Below the pieces are notes generated by a model. It saw nothing but the letters and a program-made list of their open reading frames with translations, had not been told where the DNA came from and ran no database searches. From Deltaproteobacteria bacterium (GTDB lineage Bacteria > Desulfobacterota_B > Binatia > UBA9968): a DNA stretch of 5,193 nt. This document shows positions 1 through 5,193 of the stretch, one piece after another. The stretch's first letter is position 1. Each line of letters starts with the position of its first letter. The position numbers were made by a program, and so were the translations under genes. The stretch spans positions 1-5,193 of the forward strand of contig JACZQL010000157.1 in the NCBI GenBank assembly GCA_022545745.1. Reading direction: 5' to 3'.

Positions 1-816
1 GGACAAACGCCCAATCCATGTGTGGCCTGCAATCAAGATTTTAAATTGGGTGTCCTTTTGGATTGGGCTCGGAGTCAGGGAATCGATCGCGTTGCCACGG
101 GGCACTACGCCCGCGTAGTCTACGATTCTTCGAGGGGATGTTATTCCCTTCTTCGCGGTCAGGACCGGAACAAGGATCAATCCTATTTTCTCTTTGGGCT
201 TACCCAGGGACAGCTGGCACATAGTCTGTTCCCCCTGGGTGAGCTGTACAAGGAACAGGTCCGTGATCGTGCACGTGTCCTCGGGCTACCCTCGGCCGAT
301 CGACCGGAAAGTCAGGACATCTGCTTTGGGGACCATCGATCCTTGGTGGAATCCTTCGCCAGGGAAGGTGAGCTCGGCGAGGGAGAGATTACTGACCGCG
401 CGGGGAATGTTTTAGGCACGCATCGAGGAATCCATCGGTTCACCGTCGGCCAGCGAAAGGGGTTAGGGGTCTCATCCCCTGACCCTCTCTATGTTCTGGA
501 GATTGAGAAGACCTCAAAACGTGTCCTTGTGGGGAAGAAAGACGAGCTGGGTTGCCAGGGTCATATCGCACATTCCGTTAACTGGATTGAGCCCCCTGAA
601 GGGGATGAATTCCTGGCCGAGGTACAGGTCCGCTACCGTTCCTCGCCTGTCCCATGCCGTATCAAGTCCCTGGGGGAGGGTAGATCTGAGGTTCAATTCA
701 CTGCTTTCTTTCCGGCCGTTAGTCCCGGGCAGGCAGCCGTCTTTTATCGAGGAGAGCAGGTGCTGGGGGGAGGGTGGATCGAGAGGGCAATCCAGGGGCC
801 TACGGTAAGACATTAG
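1..816 (+). CDS. mnmA: tRNA-specific 2-thiouridylase MnmA (5' end outside window)
   Basis: MnmA activates U34 of tRNA-Lys, -Glu and -Gln with ATP and inserts sulfur from a protein persulfide, giving 2-thiouridine; it acts in the cytoplasm. The frame is open from base 1, and 271 residues are visible. The sequence begins in the family motif GQTPNPCVACN, so the GTG at 22 is an internal valine and not the start. By comparison with E. coli MnmA, about 90 N-terminal residues are missing, including the ATP-binding PP-loop. Both cysteines of the active-site pair are present: the one in ACN (bases 28-30, equivalent to E. coli Cys102) and the one in SQDICF (bases 322-324, equivalent to Cys199). Their spacing of 98 residues nearly matches the 97 in E. 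coli. Also visible are VATGHYAR, NKDQSYFL, the central-domain HRFTVGQRKGLG, and the C-terminal beta-barrel ending in PGQAAVFY and LGGGWIE. It ends 10 nt before mtaB, so the two are probably co-transcribed. Confidence 0.97.
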   Translation, partial: GQTPNPCVACNQDFKLGVLLDWARSQGIDRVATGHYARVVYDSSRGCYSLLRGQDRNKDQSYFLFGLTQGQLAHSLFPLGELYKEQVRDRARVLGLPSADRPESQDICFGDHRSLVESFAREGELGEGEITDRAGNVLGTHRGIHRFTVGQRKGLGVSSPDPLYVLEIEKTSKRVLVGKKDELGCQGHIAHSVNWIEPPEGDEFLAEVQVRYRSSPVPCRIKSLGEGRSEVQFTAFFPAVSPGQAAVFYRGEQVLGGGWIERAIQGPTVRH

Positions 817-818
817 GA
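815..818 (+). promoter_or_regulatory. Ribosome-binding site of mtaB
   Basis: AGGA lies 8 nt before the ATG at 827 and overlaps the TAG stop codon of mnmA. It fixes the mtaB start and implies translational coupling, since a ribosome ending mnmA stops on the mtaB binding site. Confidence 0.65.
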
Positions 819-826
819 ATAGTCTA

Positions 827-2137
827 ATGCGTGTTGCCATCACGACTCTAGGGTGCAAGGTCAATCAATACGATTCAGCGGTCATTCAAGGACGCCTGGA
901 GGCTGATCGGCACTCTATTGTGCCATTCGAGGAAAAGGCCGATATCTATATCATCAACGCCTGTACCGTCACTGACCGTGCGGACTGGGAGGCGCGCCAG
1001 CTAATAAGGCGAGCCAAGAGATTGAGCCCCCAGGCCCGCGTTCTGGTCACTGGGTGCTATGCCCAGGTGAGCCCCCAAGAGGTGGCTCGGGTACCGGATG
1101 TGAATTTTGTGGTGGGGCTGAACCGTTTGGAGGACTTGGTCCGATTCGTTCGCGATGCCGATGGAGATCACGAGACTAAAATTTCGGTTGGCAATCCGAG
1201 GGACGAAACAGGAGTTCGTGTCCTTGCCGCTAGAGGCCTCCCCAATCACACGCGGGCTTTCCTCAAGATCGAGGAGGGCTGCAACTATTCATGCACTTAC
1301 TGTATTATCCCCATTGCCCGTGGCCGGAGCCGAAGCGTTCCAGAGGAAGAGGTGTTGCGGCAGGTTCACACTCTGGCCCAAGAGGGTTTCAAGGAGCTGG
1401 TCCTAACCGGTATTCATTTGGGTGGCTATGGACATGACCTGAAGCCCAAGACCGATCTTGTTCGGCTGTTGGAGAGGATTGCAGACAGCAGACTGATACC
1501 CCGCATTCGCTTGAGCTCCTTGGATCCCCGTGAAGTGGCCTATCCGCTGCTTCGACTGTTGGCCGAGTCTGATGTCCTCTGCCCTCATCTTCATATCTGT
1601 ATACAGGCAGGTGAGGATAGGATCCTCCGAAAGATGCGTAGAAACTATGATACCTCGTACTACAGGGATCTCATCTGGCGGACGAGGGACATGCTCCCCA
1701 CTGCATCCCTGGGAACGGACCTGATCGTGGGCTTTCCGGGCGAGACCGGGGAGGAGTTCGAGCGCTCCATAGCATTCCTCGATTCTCTCCCCTTGACCTA
1801 TTTTCACGTATTCCCATATTCGATTCGTACCGGGACTGTGGCTGCTGCGCTTCCCGATCAGGTGCCCCTTCAGATTAAGAAGGAAAGGGCCCGGAGGTTT
1901 CGAGAGCTTGGAGCCAGGAAGAAGAAGGAATTCTATCGGCAATTCATTGGCACCCAGGTTCCTGTGTTGGTGGAGCAAGCGGTGGATGAGGTTAAAGGGC
2001 TCTACAAAGGGTACAGCAGAAATTACTTGCCGGTTCTCCTACATGGCAAGCAGGTACAGGTGAACCATGAGATGGCAGTTACCCTCGAGGGACTCGAGGG
2101 TGGCCGGTTGTTGGGAAGGGCCGTGGAGTCCCCATAA
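827..2137 (+). CDS. mtaB: tRNA (t6A37) methylthiotransferase MtaB
   Basis: This radical-SAM enzyme converts N6-threonylcarbamoyladenosine at position 37 of ANN-decoding tRNAs into its 2-methylthio derivative, which stabilises codon pairing. The 436 residues match the family's usual length. The N-terminal methylthiotransferase domain (about 1-110) has the three auxiliary-cluster cysteines: C10 in TLGCKVNQYDS, C46 in NACTVTDRAD and C77 in VTGCYAQ. The TLGCKVNQY and CTVTDRAD motifs point to MtaB and not MiaB or RimO. The radical-SAM domain (about 140-370) carries the CxxxCxxC triad C152, C156 and C159 in GCNYSCTYC, followed by the IARGRSRS stretch. A C-terminal TRAM-like RNA-binding domain covers about 372-436. 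An oddity is residues 256-262, HICIQAG, where most relatives have a version of HLPLQSG; this looks like lineage variation. The ATG at 827 is supported by AGGA 8 nt upstream. The gene lies directly behind mnmA, another anticodon-loop thiolation enzyme. Confidence 0.95.
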   Translation: MRVAITTLGCKVNQYDSAVIQGRLEADRHSIVPFEEKADIYIINACTVTDRADWEARQLIRRAKRLSPQARVLVTGCYAQVSPQEVARVPDVNFVVGLNRLEDLVRFVRDADGDHETKISVGNPRDETGVRVLAARGLPNHTRAFLKIEEGCNYSCTYCIIPIARGRSRSVPEEEVLRQVHTLAQEGFKELVLTGIHLGGYGHDLKPKTDLVRLLERIADSRLIPRIRLSSLDPREVAYPLLRLLAESDVLCPHLHICIQAGEDRILRKMRRNYDTSYYRDLIWRTRDMLPTASLGTDLIVGFPGETGEEFERSIAFLDSLPLTYFHVFPYSIRTGTVAAALPDQVPLQIKKERARRFRELGARKKKEFYRQFIGTQVPVLVEQAVDEVKGLYKGYSRNYLPVLLHGKQVQVNHEMAVTLEGLEGGRLLGRAVESP

Positions 2138-2342
2138 ACCCCGATCTGAAATATTTGCAGCAGCGAGTAGCCAAGGCGAACATCACTCGCTGCGGAGGCT
2201 TTCCACATGGATCGCGGGAAACCCCATGAAGTAAACTCTCGGTCGAGACGACCTATCTCGATCGTGGATAATACTCCACGGGGCAAATAGGCAGTAAAAG
2301 TTTGTGTTGCTATTCACTGGACCATTGGTTTTGGATCGGGGT
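2138..2342 (+). ncRNA. Putative structured RNA, 6S RNA-like (ssrS candidate)
   Basis: This fills the whole mtaB-rnc gap, and no convincing ORF lies in it. The ends pair without bulges: 2138-2152 with 2328-2342 (12 Watson-Crick and 3 G-U pairs), then, in the same register, 2161-2171 with 2309-2319 (10 of 11). A bubble follows (2172-2189 and 2282-2308). A terminal stem comes next: 2190-2197 with 2274-2281 (one mismatch), 2200-2206 with 2264-2271 (one bulged base) and 2210-2214 with 2259-2263. The apical part (2215-2258) can form GGTCG/CGACC at 2241-2253. Closing stem, central bubble, terminal stem and about 205 nt match the known architecture of 6S RNA, which binds the housekeeping RNA polymerase holoenzyme by mimicking an open promoter. 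The six wobbles in the fold are G-U on the + strand but A-C on the other; only two mismatches go the opposite way, so the + strand is favoured. Exact ends are inferred from pairing. The assignment rests on hand folding, not sequence recognition. The main alternative is a structured leader of rnc, possibly cut by RNase III itself. No clear promoter is visible. Confidence 0.5.
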
Positions 2343-2347
2343 AAACA

Positions 2348-3058
2348 GTGGTCAATGATTCGCGGTTACTGATTCGCCTGCAAGAAGAGTTGGGTTATGT
2401 CTTCTCAGACCCAACGCTCCTGCTACGCTGTCTTACCCATGTCTCCTATGAACGCCGGGACGGGATCGATCATAATGAGACACTGGAATTCCTGGGCGAC
2501 GCGGTTTTGAACCTCGCCATCAGTGATCTCCTGATGCGGCGTTTTCCCGATAAGAAAGAGGGAGACCTTTCGAGGATGCGTGCCTCGTTGGTCAATTCCG
2601 TAATCTTGGCGGAGAAGGCCACGGGCCTGGAGCTGGGTAAGCTGCTTCGAATAGGTAAAGGGGAGGAACGCAGTGGTGGTAGGGTCAAAGAGTCCATTCT
2701 AGCAGCAGCCTTTGAGGCTGTCCTCGGAGGAATCTATTGGGACGGGGGGTATAAAGCGGCCTGCCGTGTGGTTGAGAAGCATTTTGCAACCGAAATCAAA
2801 CAAGGGAAGCTAGGCCTGCAGGATTACAAGACGCGGCTTCAGGAGATTAGCCAGATGCTCCTTCATGCCCCGCCGACCTATACCCTGGTGGCAGAATCCG
2901 GTCCAAGCCATGAGAAGCGCTTTGTGACCGAAATTGCCATTGGCAAGAAGATACTAGGAAGGGGAGAAGGAAGGAGCAAGAAACAGTCCGAGCAAGAGGC
3001 AGCTAAAAGGGCATTGGAGAAGCTTAAAGGTGACGACGAAGGCAGTTCAAGTACCTAA
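2348..3058 (+). CDS. rnc: Ribonuclease III
   Basis: RNase III cleaves double-stranded RNA, maturing rRNA precursors and cutting many mRNAs and small RNAs. The 236 residues are a normal length. The N-terminal nuclease domain (about 8-155) has the signature HNETLEFLGDAVL (42-54), giving E44, E47 and D51 as equivalents of E. coli E38, E41 and D45. The second acidic cluster reads SILAAAFEAVLGG (116-128): E123 matches the essential E. coli E117, but the position equivalent to D114 is alanine (A120, codon GCA at 2705-2707). A dsRNA-binding domain follows (about 158-228), ending in the typical KKQSEQEAAKRALEKL. The GTG start is the only good choice: an in-frame TAA at 2342-2344 blocks extension, and LQEELGYVF begins at residue 11 as in relatives. 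The upstream GGGG (2338-2341) is a poor ribosome-binding site and is paired in the predicted RNA fold. The enzyme is probably a dimer, as in the family. Confidence 0.96.
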   Translation: MVNDSRLLIRLQEELGYVFSDPTLLLRCLTHVSYERRDGIDHNETLEFLGDAVLNLAISDLLMRRFPDKKEGDLSRMRASLVNSVILAEKATGLELGKLLRIGKGEERSGGRVKESILAAAFEAVLGGIYWDGGYKAACRVVEKHFATEIKQGKLGLQDYKTRLQEISQMLLHAPPTYTLVAESGPSHEKRFVTEIAIGKKILGRGEGRSKKQSEQEAAKRALEKLKGDDEGSSST

Positions 3059-3092
3059 CTCCCCAGTAAAGACGCCAAAGGTTCCTCAGTCC

Positions 3093-3098
3093 AGGAAG
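3093..3098 (+). promoter_or_regulatory. Ribosome-binding site of purM
   Basis: AGGAAG lies 4 nt before the ATG at 3103 (6 nt if AGGA alone is counted). It favours 3103 over the second in-frame ATG at 3121, which has no purine-rich site at proper distance. It sits in the 44-nt gap after rnc, in which I see no terminator, so read-through from rnc is possible. Confidence 0.6.
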
Positions 3099-3102
3099 CA
3101 TA

Positions 3103-4146
3103 ATGACCGTGCCACCAAGAATGAGCTATAAGAAAGCTGGTGTTGATATCTCAGCGGCGGATCGCCTGGTGGGCGCCATCCGACCCATCGCTCAAAAGAC
3201 CGCACGCCCCGGTCTTTTGTCGGGAATTGGCGGATTCAGCGGGCTCTTTGATTTACAGAGTCAAAGGTTCAGGCATCCTATTTTGGTCTCGTCTACGGAT
3301 GGGGTCGGGACCAAGCTCAAAATCGCTTTTATGATGGACATCCATCATACCGTAGGGATCGATTTGGTGGCCATGAGTGTCAATGATATTTTAACCCAGG
3401 GGGCAGAACCCCTCTTTTTTCTCGACTACTTTGCCACAGGCAAGCTCAAACCAAAAGTTACCCTGCAGGTGATTCGCGGAGTCGCCGAGGGATGCCGACG
3501 CGCCGGTTGTGCCCTCATTGGAGGGGAGACAGCAGAGATGCCTTCTTTTTACCCTGACGGGGAGTATGACCTAGCTGGGTTCGCCATTGGGGTAGTGGAG
3601 CGGGATCAAATCCCTAAACCGGCCTCTTGTGCCCCGGGCGACTACCTCCTCGGTCTGCCCTCTAGTGGGCTGCACAGTAATGGTTTCTCCCTGGCACGCA
3701 AGGTCCTTCTGGAGACCAAGAGAATGAAACTCAGGAAGAGGGTGGCAGAATTGGGACAGACCCTGGGTGAAGCATTACTGGAGCCTACAGTGATCTACGC
3801 CAAGGTGATCCTATCGTTGCTTCGACGTCATAGGGTCAAAGGCATTGCGCATATTACCGGCGGTGGAATACCGGGGAATCTCGCCAGGATTCTACCTGCG
3901 GGGAAAAGGGCGTGGGTTCGTCGAGGGAGTTGGACGACACCACCCATCTTTGATTTGATTCGAAAGTCGGGTGGGCTTTCCCAAAGGGAAATGGACCGCA
4001 CTTTCAATAATGGTCTCGGGATGATCATGATTGTTGGGAAACGAGAACTAAGTGGGGTAGAGCAATCTCTCCGGAAATCGGGGCAAAAGTATTCTGTGAT
4101 TGGGGAAATTAAAAAAGGAGCGAGGGGAGTGGCACTGGTCCCCTAA
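3103..4146 (+). CDS. purM: Phosphoribosylformylglycinamidine cyclo-ligase (AIR synthetase)
   Basis: PurM closes the imidazole ring in de novo purine synthesis: formylglycinamidine ribotide plus ATP gives aminoimidazole ribotide, ADP and phosphate. The 347 residues match the usual length of about 345. Family motifs appear in order: SYKKAGVDI (8-16), GIGGFSGLFDL (41-51), the ATP-site STDGVGTKLK (64-73), GIDLVAMSVNDILTQGAEPLFFLDYFATGKL (85-115, conserved throughout), GGETAEMP (140-147), GLHSNGFSLAR (189-199), HITGGGIPGNLARILP (250-265) and FNNGLGM (301-307, often FNMGIGM elsewhere). The N-terminal AIRS domain covers about 55-165 and the C-terminal one about 175-345. The start at 3103 is backed by AGGAAG; ATG 3121 would remove only six non-conserved residues. 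purN follows after 4 nt. Two terminator-like hairpins lie inside the gene and are listed separately. No key residue seems missing. Confidence 0.97.
   Translation: MTVPPRMSYKKAGVDISAADRLVGAIRPIAQKTARPGLLSGIGGFSGLFDLQSQRFRHPILVSSTDGVGTKLKIAFMMDIHHTVGIDLVAMSVNDILTQGAEPLFFLDYFATGKLKPKVTLQVIRGVAEGCRRAGCALIGGETAEMPSFYPDGEYDLAGFAIGVVERDQIPKPASCAPGDYLLGLPSSGLHSNGFSLARKVLLETKRMKLRKRVAELGQTLGEALLEPTVIYAKVILSLLRRHRVKGIAHITGGGIPGNLARILPAGKRAWVRRGSWTTPPIFDLIRKSGGLSQREMDRTFNNGLGMIMIVGKRELSGVEQSLRKSGQKYSVIGEIKKGARGVALVP
3193..3219 (+). terminator. Intragenic terminator-like hairpin in early purM
   Basis: CAAAAGACCG (3193-3202) and CGGTCTTTTG (3210-3219) form a perfect 10-bp inverted repeat around a 7-nt loop. 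Read as RNA, the GC-rich part GACCG/CGGUC is followed at once by UUUU, the layout of a short intrinsic terminator on either strand. It covers codons 31-39 of purM. It could act only when ribosomes are not close behind the polymerase. The U tract is short and chance is quite possible. Confidence 0.25.
3398..3420 (+). terminator. Second intragenic terminator-like hairpin in purM
   Basis: AGGGG (3398-3402) pairs with CCCCT (3409-3413) around a 6-nt loop, and C plus six T residues follow (3415-3420). This has the form of an intrinsic terminator with a short stem. The same bases encode the conserved QGAEPLFF, so the protein sequence largely dictates the pattern, though the TTT TTT phenylalanine codons are a choice. 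A role would require untranslated mRNA. Confidence 0.25.
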
Positions 4147-4150
4147 AGCC
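4114..4150 (+). promoter_or_regulatory. Possible hairpin-spaced ribosome-binding site of purN
   Basis: The ATG of purN at 4151 has no Shine-Dalgarno sequence at normal distance. A good one, AAAGGAG (4114-4120), lies 30 nt upstream inside purM. Between them, GGGGA (4124-4128) can pair with TCCCC (4139-4143). If that stem forms, the effective gap shrinks to about 10 nt. Simple coupling to the purM stop codon (4144-4146) is an equal explanation. Confidence 0.3.
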
Positions 4151-4810
4151 ATGGCGCGGAAGATCCCTTTGGGAATACTGATCTCGGGCAACGGGAGCAA
4201 CTTCCAGGCAATCATCGATGCCATTGAGAAAAAGCAACTCGATGCCGAGGTTCGTGTGGTGATCAGTAATCGCGAGGAGGCCTATGGTCTGGTACGGGCC
4301 CAGCAGCATGGTGTCCCGACCGAAATAGTCGACCATGGTAAATTCCCATCTCGGGAGGCCTTTGATCAGCACCTCATTGAACGATTCAAAGACCGACAGG
4401 TGGAGCTGGTTGTCCTGGCTGGTTTCATGCGGCTTCTCTCCGCTGATTTTGTTCACGCCTATTCTAACCGAATCATGAACATCCACCCCGCATTGCTCCC
4501 TGCATTTCCAGGACTCCATGTGCAGCGCAAGGCAGTGGAGGCCGGGGTGCGATTTTCTGGCTGTACGGTTCACTTCGTCAATGAGGAGTGTGATCAGGGC
4601 CCCATCATCATACAGGCCGTGGTTCCCGTTTTTCCCGATGATTCGGAAGAGTCCCTCAGTGCACGGATCCTTAAGGAAGAACATCGCATTTATCCAAAGG
4701 CCATCCAGCTCTACAGTGAGGGTCGGCTCCATGTAGCGGGGCAGAGGGTGTTGGTGGACGGCCTCGAAAAAGAAGAGCAGGTGATGGTTCACCCGCCGTT
4801 GAAAGGATGA
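4151..4810 (+). CDS. purN: Phosphoribosylglycinamide formyltransferase (GAR transformylase)
   Basis: PurN moves the formyl group of 10-formyltetrahydrofolate to glycinamide ribotide, giving formylglycinamide ribotide, two steps before PurM acts. Starting at ATG 4151 the protein has 219 residues, slightly longer than the usual 190-215. The phosphate-binding start LGILISGNGSNFQAI (7-21) is typical. The folate-site stretch VVLAGFMRLL (87-96) follows. The catalytic residues known from E. coli (N106, H108 and D144) are present as N110 and H112 in MNIHPALLPAFPGLH and D148 in CDQGPII. SGCTVHFV and ARILKEEHRIYP complete the family pattern. The last 20 or so residues, after VLVDGL, are a poorly conserved charged tail. 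The frame is open farther back to a TTG at 4100, but that would overlap purM by 47 nt and add 17 unrelated residues, so I reject it. It lies 4 nt behind purM and is convergent with the mgtE-like gene. Confidence 0.96.
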   Translation: MARKIPLGILISGNGSNFQAIIDAIEKKQLDAEVRVVISNREEAYGLVRAQQHGVPTEIVDHGKFPSREAFDQHLIERFKDRQVELVVLAGFMRLLSADFVHAYSNRIMNIHPALLPAFPGLHVQRKAVEAGVRFSGCTVHFVNEECDQGPIIIQAVVPVFPDDSEESLSARILKEEHRIYPKAIQLYSEGRLHVAGQRVLVDGLEKEEQVMVHPPLKG

Positions 4811-4846
4811 ACAAGGCCTGGAGGTGAATCAGCGGGCGGTTGAAGG

Positions 4847-4868
4847 GGACCTTAGCAGGATAGGGTCC
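4847..4868 (+). terminator. Weak terminator-like hairpin after purN
   Basis: GGACCTTA (4847-4854) pairs with TAGGGTCC (4861-4868) in 8 bp, one of them a G-U on the + strand, around a 6-nt loop. It lies 37 nt after the purN stop in the 143-nt convergent gap. Only AAATTGTT follows, not a true T tract, so it may serve as a 3' end stabiliser or a weak terminator. I see nothing else firm in this gap; a 5-bp TCCTT/AAGGA hairpin near 4911-4925 is weaker. Confidence 0.35.
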
Positions 4869-4953
4869 AAATTGTTGCCCTCAATAGCCTCATAGGTGGA
4901 GTGGTCTTTGTCCTTCGCAAAAGGAGAGAAAACGTTAAAGAAGAGGCGGGAGA

Positions 4954-5193
4954 TCAGGTCAGATAGCGAAGGAAGATCGTCGCCAGCCCCAAGAATGAGA
5001 GAAAGCCAAAGACGTCGGTGAAGGTGGTGACAACGACACCAGATCCCAGGGCTGGGTCTAGATTCAGTTGCTTCAGTGCAAGTGGAATCAGGGTCCCGGC
5101 CAGAGATGCCACAAAGAGATTGATCACCATGGCCAATGCCAGCACAAACCCGAGCATGGGGTTACCCTTCCACAGATAGGCTATGAACGCCAC
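4954..5193 (-). CDS. mgtE: MgtE-type magnesium transporter, C-terminal end (5' part outside window)
   Basis: Only the last 79 codons are visible; the gene reads leftward and its start lies beyond the right edge, so the GTG at 5193-5191 is an internal valine. MgtE is a homodimeric inner-membrane Mg2+ channel gated by cytoplasmic N and CBS domains, none of which are in view. What is seen fits its last two transmembrane helices: a hydrophobic helix at about visible residues 13-39 ([20 protein letters not shown]) and another at about 51-76. Between them [10 protein letters not shown] and then TTFTDVFGF are characteristic of the family; the aspartate in TTFTD (visible residue 60, bases 5016-5014) corresponds to the pore Mg2+-binding Asp432 of Thermus MgtE. 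The TGA stop is at 4956-4954. It is convergent with purN and probably unrelated in function. It could belong to a close MgtE-like homologue, as only the end is available. Confidence 0.88.
   Translation of the reverse strand: MAFIAYLWKGNPMLGFVLALAMVINLFVASLAGTLIPLALKQLNLDPALGSGVVVTTFTDVFGFLSFLGLATIFLRYLT

Noticed and set aside
1403..1978. Open frame of 191 codons on the - strand inside mtaB
   Set aside because: It is opposite the conserved radical-SAM domain, and its translation has no recognisable motif.
2108..2138. TTGTTG and CATAAA as a promoter for the gap RNA
   Set aside because: The spacing of 19 nt is too wide and both boxes match poorly.
2160..2193. Signal recognition particle RNA, because TAGCCAAGGC resembles part of the bacterial 4.5S RNA
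   Set aside because: The conserved GGAA tetraloop and the adjoining internal-loop sequence are missing, and the surrounding pairing does not fit.
2241..2253. GGTCG/CGACC as the T arm of a tRNA
   Set aside because: The 3-nt loop and the lack of acceptor, D and anticodon stems rule out a tRNA.
2267..2272. GATAAT as a -10 box for an rnc promoter
   Set aside because: No acceptable -35 box lies 16-18 nt upstream, and the bases are part of the predicted terminal stem.
2023..2286. Open frame of 87 codons on the - strand over the mtaB end and the gap
   Set aside because: It overlaps the conserved TRAM end of mtaB, has no recognisable motif, and the gap is better explained by RNA structure.
4100..4150. 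TTG start for purN at 4100
   Set aside because: It would overlap purM by 47 nt and add 17 residues outside the family's conserved N-terminus; ATG 4151 gives the normal PurN beginning.
4109..4792. Long open frame of 227 codons on the - strand opposite purN
   Set aside because: It is antisense to a clear purN gene with all catalytic residues and resembles no protein family I recognise; it is a shadow of purN codon usage.

Overview
The window is ordinary bacterial chromosome, by eye a little above half G+C, with closely packed genes in a housekeeping arrangement. All recognised proteins are conserved core enzymes of Gram-negative-type bacteria. I cannot fix the phylum from this sequence alone. 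I see no insertion sequences, phage genes, CRISPR arrays or tRNAs.

Layout. (1) Positions 1-2137 hold two tRNA-modification genes on the + strand: the 3' two thirds of mnmA (2-thiouridylation of U34) and, 10 nt later, complete mtaB (methylthiolation of t6A37). (2) Positions 2138-2347 are a 210-nt non-coding gap. Its two ends are complementary, and the whole gap can fold into one rod with a closing stem, a large central bubble and a terminal stem. This architecture and its length of about 205 nt resemble 6S RNA. It is the most interesting element here. (3) Positions 2348-3058 encode RNase III (rnc), whose weak ribosome-binding site lies in the closing stem of that RNA and whose active site seems to lack one of the usual acidic residues. 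(4) Positions 3103-4810 hold purM and purN, two enzymes of de novo purine synthesis, separated by 4 nt. (5) Positions 4811-4953 are a convergent gap with a weak terminator-like hairpin. (6) On the - strand, 5193-4954 is the C-terminal end of an MgtE-type magnesium transporter that runs off the right edge.

Function. mnmA and mtaB both act on the anticodon loop and look co-transcribed. rnc acts on structured RNA and directly follows a strongly structured RNA region, so that region could be an independent regulatory RNA, a self-regulatory rnc leader, or both. PurN makes formylglycinamide ribotide and PurM closes the imidazole ring two steps later. mgtE is convergent to the purine genes and shows no functional tie to them.
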